Positions 40,894-50,444 of a stretch of 64,000 nt of DNA are shown piece after piece. The first letter of the stretch is position 1; each line of letters opens with the position of its first letter. The notes under the pieces were generated by a model. That model saw only the letters and a list, made by a program, of their open reading frames with translations, did no database searches and was not told the DNA's origin. Origin of the DNA: Winogradskyella sp. (lineage in GTDB: Bacteria > Bacteroidota > Bacteroidia > Flavobacteriales > Flavobacteriaceae); NCBI RefSeq assembly GCF_028289625.1, contig NZ_JANQOM010000063.1, forward strand, positions 1-64,000, in the 5' to 3' direction. The position numbers and the translations under genes were made by a program.

Positions 40894-43690
40894 ATTTCAA
40901 TCCAAAAGTTATACGTTGACCATAATATTCGGCTTGCTGCGTTCTATTTCTTACGCCTTGGTAAAAACGTAAGGGCTGGTCGGTAATATTAAGAACATCA
41001 GCAAAAATCCTCAGATTAGGGGTTAGGGCGTAATTCATGTTGAAATCTAAAAAGAACTGTTCATCGTAGTACCTGTCGTCAAAAGGACCACCGCCAATTT
41101 CATCGATATAGGCATCAGAGTAATTTGCTGACAATCTTATATTGAATTTTTTATCATTATACGCTAAAGATCCATTGAACATGTTTGGTGACGTTCCCGG
41201 AAGATCCACATCTTCCCTAAAATCACCATCCTCATTAGCTATACCATCAGTACTTGAGGTTAAGTAGGTATAGTTAAGATATAGACTAAAATTTTTGAGG
41301 AATCCAGGAAGGAAATCCAACTGTCGTTGAAATGAAACCTCTGCTCCGAACACCGTAGCGCCTTCAGCATTTACAGGCTGAAAAGCATCAAAACCTGTAT
41401 CGGCATCTTCGGTAATACGCACATAAATAAAATCATTGATATCCTTGAAGAATAGGCCTCCTGATAGAATCCCAACACTTTTAAAATAGTGCTCTGCCAT
41501 AAGGTCAAAACCCATAGAAGTTGTTGCTTCCAAATCAGGATTCCCTAGAGAAATTTCCTCATCGGAGGCGACAATATCAACAGTTGGCACCAAGTCTTCA
41601 TAATTTGGCCTTGCCAATGTATTGGTCCATGCAAAACGTAAAACCGTTTGAGCGCTCAAATCATACTTAAAATGAACAGAAGGTAAGACATTGGTATAAG
41701 AGCTTTCCGAATTTACTCGTTCGGCTTCATCAGGGTTAGTTATATCTTCCTCTACTAAAAATCCGGAAGAGCTTACATCTGTATTTTCAATACGAACACC
41801 AGCTAGAACCGATAATTTATCGGATAATTGCTGATTTGCCATAACGTAAGCAGCATAAACATTCTCTTCCACGTCATAGTTAACCGGTAGAAATTCATCA
41901 ATAACGGGATCGCCTCCACTCAAGCTTAAACTTCCCAGCCACTCTGGGGTTGGAAAAAACCCTGCTTGATAGCGACTTCCTGCTAAGAAATCTGGATCAG
42001 AAAAATCACGAGTAGGAATGGAAGCCATAGTTGGAAAATCATCTTCCAAGTCAAATTCAAAGAAGTTATTGTCTCTAAGCTTATTTTTAAAGCGCCCTCG
42101 TAAACCAAACTTTACAAAACCATCGCCTTTATTAAATAAATCCGCAGGCAATTGAGCATTTAAGAATAAGTTGATATCCTCTTCCTCGGTATATTGGTTT
42201 TCTTCGGTAAGTTCATCAAATCCAAACTCACTAAGATTATTGTCATCGCCTTGAGTCACAGGTGACATAAATGGAAACTCAGGATCGGTGTTATCAACCA
42301 TAACTTGATATTCTGAAGTGAATTGAGCATATCTTTCATTAAGACGCTCTTCTGATGCCTTGGCATAAGACCCTAGCCAATCTATTTTCATATTGCCTAG
42401 TAAGTGCTCACCTTGCAAGGTATAATTTTGCATCCGTTGATCTTCAAGACGTCTATTCTGGTTACGGTCATTATCTATACCAGCCTTGGTTTCTCGAGCC
42501 GCTTCTATCGGAAAGCGTGTTAAAGTGCCATTAGAATCAATGCTAAAATCCCCTGGTCCAATATCCTCGGCATCCAATAATTCTTGGGCAAATACATAAC
42601 GGTTCTCACGGTCATCTCGCCAATTGTACATGGTACGCAGTTCAATCTTGTTATTGGCATCAAAGCGGTAATCAAAATTGGCTGAAAAACTGCGTCTTAC
42701 ACGTTGGATAATATAGGTACGCTGTTCAAATACATCGGTGTAAGGGTTGACATCCAATTCTACTTCTTCATCATTGGCGTCAGTAAAAGCAAATTCATTA
42801 TCCCATTCCGCCTCAAAATTATCTGAACCAAAATCCGTATCATAAATAGCTGCTGAGAGCATCCAACCAAATTTGTTATCCTTAGAGCGATCACCATATA
42901 TTAAGGTTCCATTTAATATTCGAGTGTCCGTAATAAGATTTAATCCTGAACCCAATGTCGCCGAAAGCCTAAAACCTTCTGGGGCAGAACGTGTAACCAA
43001 GTTTACGGAGCCACCAAGCGCGTCTCCATCCATATCTGGTGTTACCGCTTTATTGACCTCAATGGTTTGGATCATATCGGCAGGGATTAAGTCCATTTGT
43101 ATATTACGGTTGTCACCTTCAGCTGATGGAATACGCGATCCATTTAAAGTCACGGAGTTCAATTGGGGAGCTAAACCCCTTACAATGATATCCCTTGCTT
43201 CACCTTGATCGACCTGCATCGTAATCCCTGGAATACGCTTTATAGCATCACCAATATTGGCATCTGGAAATTTACCAACTTGATCTGCAGATACGATGTT
43301 CGTAATATTTTGTTTGTTCTTTTGAATATTTAAGGCTTTTGCCTGTCCACCACTAAAACCTGTAAGAATAACACTATCGAGTTGCTCTGACTCACTTTTA
43401 AGCGTTATACTTATCTCTACAGTTTCATTTTCAATAACCTCGACTTCAATGTCCTGATCTGCATATCCCAAGTATTTTACTTTAAGTAGTTGCTTTCCAA
43501 CCGGAACATTTTGTAAAAGAAACTCACCATCAATATCGGAAACTGTGCCCTTATTTGAATCTGTAACAGAAATTGTGGCATATGGTACAAGAATACCTTG
43601 CTCATCTGCAATAATACCCTTTACATTACCGGTTTGGGAAAAACCTAGAACTGAAAACAGTAGTAATGATAAATAAAAATAATGTTTCAT
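40871..43690 (-). CDS. TonB-dependent receptor paired with phytase
   Basis: 939 residues: signal peptide to about 18, a carboxypeptidase-regulatory-like domain (about 20-105, KGIIADEQGILVPYATISV), a plug with VGKFPDANIGDAIKRIPG, REIIVRG-type DIIVRGLAPQLNSVTLNG and DALGGSVNLVTR, and a long barrel ending in RITFGLKYDLFKKK. The group with the FPDANIGDAI plug is common beside phytase genes in Bacteroidota. The cargo is probably phytate or a lower inositol phosphate. It precedes and overlaps the phytase gene. Confidence 0.92.
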   Translation of the reverse strand: MKHYFYLSLLLFSVLGFSQTGNVKGIIADEQGILVPYATISVTDSNKGTVSDIDGEFLLQNVPVGKQLLKVKYLGYADQDIEVEVIENETVEISITLKSESEQLDSVILTGFSGGQAKALNIQKNKQNITNIVSADQVGKFPDANIGDAIKRIPGITMQVDQGEARDIIVRGLAPQLNSVTLNGSRIPSAEGDNRNIQMDLIPADMIQTIEVNKAVTPDMDGDALGGSVNLVTRSAPEGFRLSATLGSGLNLITDTRILNGTLIYGDRSKDNKFGWMLSAAIYDTDFGSDNFEAEWDNEFAFTDANDEEVELDVNPYTDVFEQRTYIIQRVRRSFSANFDYRFDANNKIELRTMYNWRDDRENRYVFAQELLDAEDIGPGDFSIDSNGTLTRFPIEAARETKAGIDNDRNQNRRLEDQRMQNYTLQGEHLLGNMKIDWLGSYAKASEERLNERYAQFTSEYQVMVDNTDPEFPFMSPVTQGDDNNLSEFGFDELTEENQYTEEEDINLFLNAQLPADLFNKGDGFVKFGLRGRFKNKLRDNNFFEFDLEDDFPTMASIPTRDFSDPDFLAGSRYQAGFFPTPEWLGSLSLSGGDPVIDEFLPVNYDVEENVYAAYVMANQQLSDKLSVLAGVRIENTDVSSSGFLVEEDITNPDEAERVNSESSYTNVLPSVHFKYDLSAQTVLRFAWTNTLARPNYEDLVPTVDIVASDEEISLGNPDLEATTSMGFDLMAEHYFKSVGILSGGLFFKDINDFIYVRITEDADTGFDAFQPVNAEGATVFGAEVSFQRQLDFLPGFLKNFSLYLNYTYLTSSTDGIANEDGDFREDVDLPGTSPNMFNGSLAYNDKKFNIRLSANYSDAYIDEIGGGPFDDRYYDEQFFLDFNMNYALTPNLRIFADVLNITDQPLRFYQGVRNRTQQAEYYGQRITFGLKYDLFKKK

Positions 43691-43713
43691 TTTTTAGTTG
43701 ATTTAGTTTATCA

Positions 43714-43721
43714 CAAATGTA
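43714..43721 (-). promoter_or_regulatory. Possible -7 element of the receptor-phytase operon (TACATTTG)
   Basis: TACATTTG on the minus strand matches TAnnTTTG and would give a leader of about 18 bases before the ATG at 43690. The rest of the 157-base gap shows nothing recognisable. Confidence 0.4.
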
Positions 43722-43847
43722 AATTGACACTTTAATTCTTACTTTTTCTATGTGTTAACAAAAAGAAAAAACGGAATGTTATTGCCATATAAAACATAGC
43801 AACATTTACCATTGCCTAACTTTTAATTAATGTTTTAAAAACACAGT

Positions 43848-45413
43848 TTAAAAGTCGAATAAATAATCCTGAAGGTCTTGCTGCGAATCTAGAGGAAGTT
43901 TTTTTCGAAGTCTATATCTAGCTATTCTCACACTATCTGGTGTAATATGAAGAATTTCAGCAATTTCTTTTGAAGATAGATTTAATCTAAGTAACATACA
44001 CAAACGCATTTCAGAAGACGATAGCTTTTTCGTAGCCACATTTTTAATGCTCTCAAAAAAACTAGGATGAATACGACCAAAATATCCCATTAATTCGGTC
44101 CATTCGCTATTGTTGTTGAGATCGAATTCTATATCCCTAACCAATTCTTTAAGCTTTTTATTTATCAATTGACTATTTCTACCCTGTAGCTTTACAAGAG
44201 TCTTAGAGACACTCGATAGCAACTTATTTTTATGGGCAAGGTTAAGACTGTAATTAGTCAGTGATGACACCTTAATATCAATCTCTCTATTTAAGGCTTC
44301 TTCTTCTACAATTTTTTTGTCTAAATCAGCTTGTAAAAGTTGCTGTTTGTATTCAAAAATATGTTGTTCGTGTTTTCTTCGCTTTTTCCAGTAAATTAGC
44401 CCTATTATTAAAGTCATTAAAATCGCTATAGCAATAACCAGTATGACTTGTTTTTGTACTTTATTAATTTGATTCTGCTTATTGAGCAGTTTAACTTCTG
44501 CTTCTTTTTCTTTTACGCCATATAGTACCTCCATAGCACTAATCAATTGCATATTATTCTTTGCAAGTTCATCTTCATTGACAATACTTTGATTATTTAG
44601 GTAATCGAACGCTTTTTCAAAATCACCTAATTCAGCATACGTTTTCGATAAGTCCTTTAGAGCACTCACTTGCTGTGTCTGGTTATTATTCTCTTTTGCC
44701 ATCAGCAATGCTTTTTGAGTCTGCTCAATGGCTTCATTATACCTTTTTGTTTTTCGATAGATATCACCAAGATTATTAGTAATATTTATTTGTAAATCAC
44801 TATCACTATTTAAAGCATATTGAGATGCAACCATAAAATAATTATGAGCTAAATCGTATTGCTCAAGATCTTCATATATGCTACCAATACTTTCATTTGT
44901 TCTTGCCAAACCTGTACTATCATTTAAGGTTTTAAATATTGAAAGGCTTAAGTTTTGGTATTGCAAAGCATTTTCATAATCTCCTTGTTTTTCAGCTACG
45001 TTCCCCAGTAAAGTATTGGATACCGCTTTGCCCCTGAAATAATTAATTTGCGATGCGGCTTTTTGACTTGTTAAAGCGTGCTGCTTAGCGTCTTCATATT
45101 TATTTAAGTTGAGGTTAATCTTTGCCAGTACATTTTGAACATTAACCAAGACCATGTCTTCATATTTATGTATTTCTAAAAAGGCTTGGTAGTGCTTAGT
45201 GGCTTCACTGTATAATTTTAGCTGATTGAAGAAATTACCCAAATCGAGCTCAGCCTTAGCAATTTTAGACTTATCAAGCTGATTCTTGGCCGTTTCCAAT
45301 TCGGTCTTTAGACGGTATAAGTCTTTATCTAATAAGACAGATGCCTCACTATTTGACTGCGCTTGTAAAAGTGGACAAAACGAAAGCACTAATAAGATGT
45401 AAAATATTTTCAC
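43848..45413 (-). CDS. TPR protein with membrane segment and C-terminal LuxR-like HTH
   Basis: 521 residues: signal peptide, about seven TPR-like repeats (roughly 60-290, e.g. QYDLAHNYFMVASQYALNS), a membrane segment (about 322-340, VILVIAIAILMTLIIGLIYW), a coiled coil and a C-terminal helix-turn-helix (SSSEMRLCMLLRLNLSSKEI and ILHITPDSVRIARYRLRKKL). This architecture is a common Bacteroidota regulator type with a periplasmic sensing part and a cytoplasmic DNA-binding part. It lies just upstream of the receptor-phytase operon on the same strand and may regulate it; that is inference from position. Confidence 0.85.
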   Translation of the reverse strand: MKIFYILLVLSFCPLLQAQSNSEASVLLDKDLYRLKTELETAKNQLDKSKIAKAELDLGNFFNQLKLYSEATKHYQAFLEIHKYEDMVLVNVQNVLAKINLNLNKYEDAKQHALTSQKAASQINYFRGKAVSNTLLGNVAEKQGDYENALQYQNLSLSIFKTLNDSTGLARTNESIGSIYEDLEQYDLAHNYFMVASQYALNSDSDLQINITNNLGDIYRKTKRYNEAIEQTQKALLMAKENNNQTQQVSALKDLSKTYAELGDFEKAFDYLNNQSIVNEDELAKNNMQLISAMEVLYGVKEKEAEVKLLNKQNQINKVQKQVILVIAIAILMTLIIGLIYWKKRRKHEQHIFEYKQQLLQADLDKKIVEEEALNREIDIKVSSLTNYSLNLAHKNKLLSSVSKTLVKLQGRNSQLINKKLKELVRDIEFDLNNNSEWTELMGYFGRIHPSFFESIKNVATKKLSSSEMRLCMLLRLNLSSKEIAEILHITPDSVRIARYRLRKKLPLDSQQDLQDYLFDF

Positions 45414-45562
45414 CTGCTCATCAAATTAGTTAATCTAACAAGTAAATAAAATAATAATCCTAACATCTTAACTCATCTTTACTATATCATTACACTTCTA
45501 TCTATTTAAGGGCGATTTAAATTTTACTTAACCTTTATGAAACGTTTTGTTGGCTTTTCATC

Positions 45563-45592
45563 TTGATTTACGCCTAAGTTGTAGTATATTTC
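45563..45592 (+). promoter_or_regulatory. Promoter of the aminotransferase gene, nearly leaderless
   Basis: TTG (45563-45565), 19 bases, then TATATTTC (45585-45592), close to the Bacteroidota consensus. It ends three bases before the ATG at 45596. Confidence 0.5.
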
Positions 45593-45595
45593 AGA

Positions 45596-46738
45596 ATGGT
45601 TTATAATTCAAAGCTCCCTAATGTAAGCACCACTATTTTTACGGTTATGAGTGCCTTGGCCAATGAGCATAATGCACTAAACTTATCGCAAGGCTTTCCT
45701 AATTTTTCGAGCCCTCAAAAGTTAAATAATCTTGTTGCTGACGCCATGAATAATGGCTATAACCAATACGCACCAATGGGAGGAAATCTCGATTTAAGAA
45801 TCGCTGTTTCTAATAAGTATGATCAATTATACAAAAACACCTATCATCCTGAAAAAGAAATTACGGTAACCGCAGGTGCTACCCAGGCGATTTATACCAT
45901 TATTTCGGCTTTTGTAAGACCTGGGGATGAAGTTATCATTTTTAAACCTGCTTATGATTGTTACCAACCTGCCATAGAAGTTAATGGTGGAAAAACAATT
46001 TCCATTCAGCTTTTGGCTCCAGATTACAAAGTCGATTGGCAAGAAGTAGACTCAAAACTATCTACAAAGACCAAAATGATTATCATTAATTCCCCTCATA
46101 ATCCCAGTGGGACCATTTGGTCTAAAGACGATATGTTGCAACTTCAAAAATTAACCAAGGACACCGATATTATAGTACTTAGTGACGAAGTGTACGAACA
46201 TATTATTTTCGATAAAGAAGCGCACCAAAGTGTTTGCTTATTTAACGACCTAAAAGAACGAAGCTTTATCACTGCCTCATTTGGCAAAACCTTTCACAAT
46301 ACAGGCTGGAAGATTGGGTATTGTTGTGCACAAGAGCATCTCATGTCCGAGTTTAGGAAAGTGCATCAGTTCAATGTCTTTTCAGTTAACCATCCTGCGC
46401 AGAAAGGGATTGCGGATTATATGCAAGATTCCGAGACTTACTTAAGTCTCAACATGTTTTTTCAACAAAAGCGTGATTTATTTTTGAATCTAATCTCGGA
46501 ATCCCGCTTTAAGTTTAGACCATCCCAAGGCACTTACTTTCAAGTGTTGGATTATTCGAAAATCACGGATGAGCACGATGTGGATTTTGCTAAGCGTTTG
46601 ACTAAGAATTTTAAAATAGCATCGATTCCACTTTCTGTTTTTAATGAGGCTGGCAGAGACGATAAGGTATTGCGCTTCTGTTTCGCAAAAACTGATGAAA
46701 CTTTGATTAGGGCAGCTGAGATTTTATGTAGAATTTAA
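45596..46738 (+). CDS. Methionine/glutamine aminotransferase (YbdL-like)
   Basis: PLP-dependent class I/II aminotransferase of 380 residues. LNLSQGFPNFSSPQ, YNQYAPMGGNLDLR, the PLP-binding IINSPHNPSGTIW and DEVYEHIIFD, and SFGKTFHNTGWKIGYC with the catalytic lysine are all present. The closest known function is YbdL, which transaminates methionine and related amino acids with keto acids. Transamination with glutamine releases 2-oxoglutaramate, which the omega-amidase encoded two genes downstream can hydrolyse. The two genes therefore probably serve methionine salvage. Confidence 0.92.
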   Translation: MVYNSKLPNVSTTIFTVMSALANEHNALNLSQGFPNFSSPQKLNNLVADAMNNGYNQYAPMGGNLDLRIAVSNKYDQLYKNTYHPEKEITVTAGATQAIYTIISAFVRPGDEVIIFKPAYDCYQPAIEVNGGKTISIQLLAPDYKVDWQEVDSKLSTKTKMIIINSPHNPSGTIWSKDDMLQLQKLTKDTDIIVLSDEVYEHIIFDKEAHQSVCLFNDLKERSFITASFGKTFHNTGWKIGYCCAQEHLMSEFRKVHQFNVFSVNHPAQKGIADYMQDSETYLSLNMFFQQKRDLFLNLISESRFKFRPSQGTYFQVLDYSKITDEHDVDFAKRLTKNFKIASIPLSVFNEAGRDDKVLRFCFAKTDETLIRAAEILCRI

Positions 46739-46788
46739 GTTACTTTTTGTACTTTTCTGTGTCTCAAGATTGAATCAAAATAAATGAC

Positions 46789-47268
46789 ATGAAATTTTAC
46801 ATTACAATCTTGTTCGTGACACTATCGTTAGTATCTTTTGCGCAAAAAATCGAAAAAGATGGGACGGTTTATGAAGTTAAAAAAGAGCGCATCTTCTTAA
46901 ATGGTGAAGATGTAACGGAAATCCTTAATTCAGAAAAACGGTCTACCATTTTAAGGGAAGCAACAATGATTTCCAATACAATGAAGATTGAGGAAAAAGC
47001 AAACAAGAAGCTTGAAAAAGCAAACAAGAAGCTTGAAAAAGAAATAAAAAAAGCGGGAAAAAAGCAAAAGAGAGCTGAAAAAGCCCTACAAAAAGAGCAA
47101 AAACTTAAGGCCAATTACAAAAAAGCACAAGATAAACTGGCAAAAGCGGAAAAGAAGTATGGACGACTTAAAAATAAAGGAAAGTTGTCACCTGTAGATG
47201 AAAACAAATGGCTTAAAAAAATTGAAAAACTCACGGAAAAAGTAGAGAAAACAAAACGAAAATTATAA
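46789..47268 (+). CDS. Secreted lysine-rich coiled-coil protein
   Basis: 159 residues: signal peptide (to about SFAQ, residue 18), a small N-terminal part with KDGTVYEVKKERIFLNGEDV, then a lysine- and glutamate-rich coiled coil (about 60-159). A perfect 21-base tandem duplication (46999-47040) repeats ANKKLEK. Function unknown. It sits between the aminotransferase and omega-amidase genes with a three-base gap to the latter. Confidence 0.75.
   Translation: MKFYITILFVTLSLVSFAQKIEKDGTVYEVKKERIFLNGEDVTEILNSEKRSTILREATMISNTMKIEEKANKKLEKANKKLEKEIKKAGKKQKRAEKALQKEQKLKANYKKAQDKLAKAEKKYGRLKNKGKLSPVDENKWLKKIEKLTEKVEKTKRKL
46999..47040 (+). repeat. Exact 21-base tandem duplication inside the coiled-coil gene
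   Basis: Two identical adjacent 21-base units, starting gcaaacaagaagcttg, encode the repeated heptad ANKKLEK. The frame is kept, so the coiled coil gains one heptad. Confidence 0.9.
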
Positions 47269-47271
47269 ACA

Positions 47272-48051
47272 ATGAGCAATTCCCTAACTGTTGCCATAAT
47301 ACAAACCAATTTAATTTGGGAAAACCCTAAAGCCAATCGAAACAATATTGAGGATAAGGTAAACACTATAAAAAATGTTGATCTTATTATTTTACCAGAA
47401 ATGTTTACCTCTGGCTTTACTATGAATGCTGCTACAGTGGCCGAAACCATGGATGGCGAAACCATATCTTGGTTAAAACAATTGGCTAAAAAGCAACGTG
47501 CTGCCATTACAGGTAGTTTAGTGATTTCAGAAAATGGCAATTACTTTAACCGATTGGTTTTTGTAGAACCTTCAGGAAACATAATACATTACGATAAAAG
47601 GCACACTTTTACGCTTGCTGGTGAACATAAAGTCTACACTGCTGGGAAAGAAAAAGTGGTTTTTAACTACAAGGGCTGGAAAATATGTCCCTTAATTTGT
47701 TACGACTTACGCTTCCCTGTTTGGGCCAGAAATACAGAAAATTATGACCTTCTAATCTATGTTGCCAATTGGCCAAAAGTAAGGGTCAGTGCATGGGACG
47801 CATTGCTTAAAGCTCGTGCCATTGAGAATATGAGTTACTGCATAGGAGTAAATCGTGTAGGTTTGGACGGCAATAATTATGAATATACAGGACATTCTGC
47901 CGCTTATAATGTTTTAGGTCATCGTATGGACACGCTTCCTATACAAGAAGAGGCTGTAGAAATCATCATCCTAGAAATGGATCATATTAAAACATACAGA
48001 GAAAAGCTTGGCTTTTTAAAAGATCGCGATTATTTTAATCTAGAAGCGTAA
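47272..48051 (+). CDS. Nitrilase-family omega-amidase (YafV-like)
   Basis: Carbon-nitrogen hydrolase of 259 residues. The catalytic triad is Glu in LIILPEMFTSGF (about 43), Lys in HYDKRHTFTLAGEH (about 108), and Cys in CPLICYDLRFPVW (about 144). This subgroup hydrolyses 2-oxoglutaramate or 2-oxosuccinamate, completing glutamine-dependent transamination. It is two genes after the aminotransferase. The 3' end overlaps the convergent Ig-like lipoprotein gene by 17 bases. Confidence 0.9.
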   Translation: MSNSLTVAIIQTNLIWENPKANRNNIEDKVNTIKNVDLIILPEMFTSGFTMNAATVAETMDGETISWLKQLAKKQRAAITGSLVISENGNYFNRLVFVEPSGNIIHYDKRHTFTLAGEHKVYTAGKEKVVFNYKGWKICPLICYDLRFPVWARNTENYDLLIYVANWPKVRVSAWDALLKARAIENMSYCIGVNRVGLDGNNYEYTGHSAAYNVLGHRMDTLPIQEEAVEIIILEMDHIKTYREKLGFLKDRDYFNLEA

Positions 48052-49645
48052 ACTCAATAATATTATCAAAACTAGCCCTAACCTCATCAATTTTTGGAGC
48101 ATACGAAACACGTTCGGGTTGAATACCCAATAAATAATTACCTGAATCGTATTTACCATTACCATTGGTATCATATATAACCCTTAAGGCATAGGTCTTG
48201 GGCAATAAGTCAAAGAAATCAACAACTGGTGACTCTGTAGCATACTCTTCGTACAGAACATCGCCTTTATCGTTTACCAATTGCACTATCAAAGGAAACT
48301 TAGCATTAATTAAGTTAACCCTTATATTTCCATATTCAGATTTGTTTTTGGTTCTAAAGGTATAATCCAAAGTGTCTTTGTTTGTTTCTTCATAAAAGTC
48401 TGTAAATGTGCCTGGAAGCATTTTAAAAGAATACTTTTGTCCTTCTTCCATTTTAATTGGAAATTTATATCTGTTATACAAAGAATCGTATTCTACCTCA
48501 TAATCTATTGCTAAAGAATCTTGATTTATCAATTTTATTTTTGATGTGTCAATCTTTGTTAATGGCATGTTAGCTTCAATTGTGAAATCGTCTTCAAAAT
48601 TTAATGTCCCAGATGATATAGCTTTTAGTACTAAAGAATCCGAATCGAACTTTCTAAAACGATGTTTAAACGTATCGATATACTTTTCATTAGTCACTAT
48701 AAAAAAAGTGGAATCTATTTCAAACTTAGGTTTATACCAATAATACAATGTATCCGTTTCTGTATCTTTGACTATCCTTGTCTTATAGCCTTCAGGTGTA
48801 TCGCCAAGGACTCTTATACGCATAGATTCATAGTCTCCTTCGTAAGGAAAAGCGATTTTGGATTCACCTTCTTGCTTAGGTCTTAAAGCTTTAAAATTGA
48901 CCTTTTCCTGAAATAATCTTAACCGATAGCTAGAATCCGTAGGTACCGTAATGTAAGCTTCTTTAAAGGCAATCTTTTCATTTTTTTGATTGAATTTAAA
49001 ATTTCCATTATTGTCCTTTAAGGCAACAAGTTTGTAAGTTCCGGCTTTAATATTATCGATGCTAAATGTTGTAACGCTATCCAAGGTATTGGTGATGTAT
49101 CTTGGCTTCTCTTTGTAGACAATAGAGTCAGTGTAGGTAGAATCTATCTCATACAACATTACAGAAACAAAAGTATCTGGTTTTTTAAGCAACGCATCTT
49201 CCACATAACCTTTCACTGAAAGTGAATCGATAGTATCGCCAGTAGAAAACACATAACGGTAGTAAGGGTACGGGTTCTCTTCATTATTATCCACAATACT
49301 TTCTCCAAAATTGAAAGCATAAGTAGTATTATCCTGTAAGGTATCTTGAATTTTTATGGTAATATACTTACTTGCCCCACTAGCCGGAGTAATTATTGGG
49401 TCGTTATCCATTGGAGGGGAAATGATAAGCTGTTGTCTTAAATCTTTTATTTTTACGTACTCATTAAAATAAATCCTGATTTCATCTGCTTTAAAATTAG
49501 TTAAGAAATTCTCTGGCTTTTCCTCTGTAATAACAGGAGGGTCAACATCTTGTTCACCACCAGATGGTGTACCACGATTGGCACAACTGGCCAAGATAAC
49601 GGCAAAGAAAACAACTTTTAAAATTCGTGTTACGAACAGTAGCAT
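48035..49645 (-). CDS. Ig-like-domain lipoprotein (SbsA/Big_5 type)
   Basis: 536 residues from the ATG at 49645, chosen because it places a lipoprotein signal (VVFFAVILASCANRG) at the N-terminus; the frame could start at 49666. After GGEQDVDPPVI comes an Ig-like domain (about 30-125, IRIYFNEYVKIKDLRQQLII and ITIKIQDTLQDNTTYAFNFG), a longer beta-rich region, and a C-terminal DTNGNGKYDSGNYLLGIQPE with calcium-binding look. This family is common in Bacteroidota; function unknown, probably exposed at the outer membrane. Confidence 0.82.
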   Translation of the reverse strand: MLLFVTRILKVVFFAVILASCANRGTPSGGEQDVDPPVITEEKPENFLTNFKADEIRIYFNEYVKIKDLRQQLIISPPMDNDPIITPASGASKYITIKIQDTLQDNTTYAFNFGESIVDNNEENPYPYYRYVFSTGDTIDSLSVKGYVEDALLKKPDTFVSVMLYEIDSTYTDSIVYKEKPRYITNTLDSVTTFSIDNIKAGTYKLVALKDNNGNFKFNQKNEKIAFKEAYITVPTDSSYRLRLFQEKVNFKALRPKQEGESKIAFPYEGDYESMRIRVLGDTPEGYKTRIVKDTETDTLYYWYKPKFEIDSTFFIVTNEKYIDTFKHRFRKFDSDSLVLKAISSGTLNFEDDFTIEANMPLTKIDTSKIKLINQDSLAIDYEVEYDSLYNRYKFPIKMEEGQKYSFKMLPGTFTDFYEETNKDTLDYTFRTKNKSEYGNIRVNLINAKFPLIVQLVNDKGDVLYEEYATESPVVDFFDLLPKTYALRVIYDTNGNGKYDSGNYLLGIQPERVSYAPKIDEVRASFDNIIEFTLLD

Positions 49646-49699
49646 TAACTCAAAACTATTTTGCACAAAGAAACAATTTTAAGTTTACAAACGAAAAAA

Positions 49700-50380
49700 T
49701 CAATCGGCAATTGCCATTGTTGCTAGACTTAACTTAATATTGTCAATTTTTAACAGTTCCGTTGTACAGGCTTCGACAGTAGCACCTGTAGTAATAATAT
49801 CATCAACCAATAGAATATGCTTCCCTATTAAAGAGGCATTTTCCGAAATGGCAAATACAGCTCCTTCGTCATTCCAGCGAGATAATCTGCCCTTAAAAAC
49901 TTTAGTCTTTGTTGATTTAGTTTTTATAAGCACTGAATCATTATATTCTGCATCAAGTACTTTGGCAATTTCTTTTCCGAATTTAGAAACCTGATTATAG
50001 CCTCGTTTTCGTAATTTAGTTTTATACAAAGGAATCGGCACAACAACATCTATGTGTTTATAATCTTCAATAGATTTAAGTTCTGCCCCAAGCCATTTTC
50101 CTAGAAAACTACCAATATGTTCATGCCCTCTATACTTAAGATTATGAAGTAATTGCTGCACTATTCCCTTTTTTGAAAAATGTAAAAGTGCTGTTGCATT
50201 TTCGAGTTTTATTCGCCCATAAACTATCTTTTTAACAACTTTGGAATTATCAAAATGAAAGTTGGTTACAGGCAATTGATGTCTGCAGGATATGCATACC
50301 ACTACCTCATTATCCGTTAAAACATTATTACATGCTTCGCAGACATTTGGGAAAAATAAGTTCAACAAATTTTTTACCAC
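49700..50380 (-). CDS. comF: ComF family phosphoribosyltransferase-like protein
   Basis: 226 residues: an N-terminal zinc-ribbon with two CxxC pairs (VCEACNNVL and CISCRHQLP), then a phosphoribosyltransferase-like domain with VVPIPLYKTKLRKRGYNQ and the PRPP motif LLVDDIITTGATVEACTTEL. ComF proteins are needed for DNA uptake during natural transformation in some bacteria. The start codon is GTG at 50380; no ATG lies nearby. It stands alone in the minus direction. Confidence 0.9.
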   Translation of the reverse strand: MVKNLLNLFFPNVCEACNNVLTDNEVVVCISCRHQLPVTNFHFDNSKVVKKIVYGRIKLENATALLHFSKKGIVQQLLHNLKYRGHEHIGSFLGKWLGAELKSIEDYKHIDVVVPIPLYKTKLRKRGYNQVSKFGKEIAKVLDAEYNDSVLIKTKSTKTKVFKGRLSRWNDEGAVFAISENASLIGKHILLVDDIITTGATVEACTTELLKIDNIKLSLATMAIAD

Positions 50381-50444
50381 TTAATCGAATAAAATAAAAA
50401 TGCACTCTAATATACTCTAATTTCGCATTCAACTAAGAAAATTA

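Noticed and set aside
46869..47540. Phe/Ser-rich minus-strand frames opposite the coiled-coil and amidase genes
   Set aside because: Antisense translation of Lys/Glu-rich codons gives such sequences; no family features.
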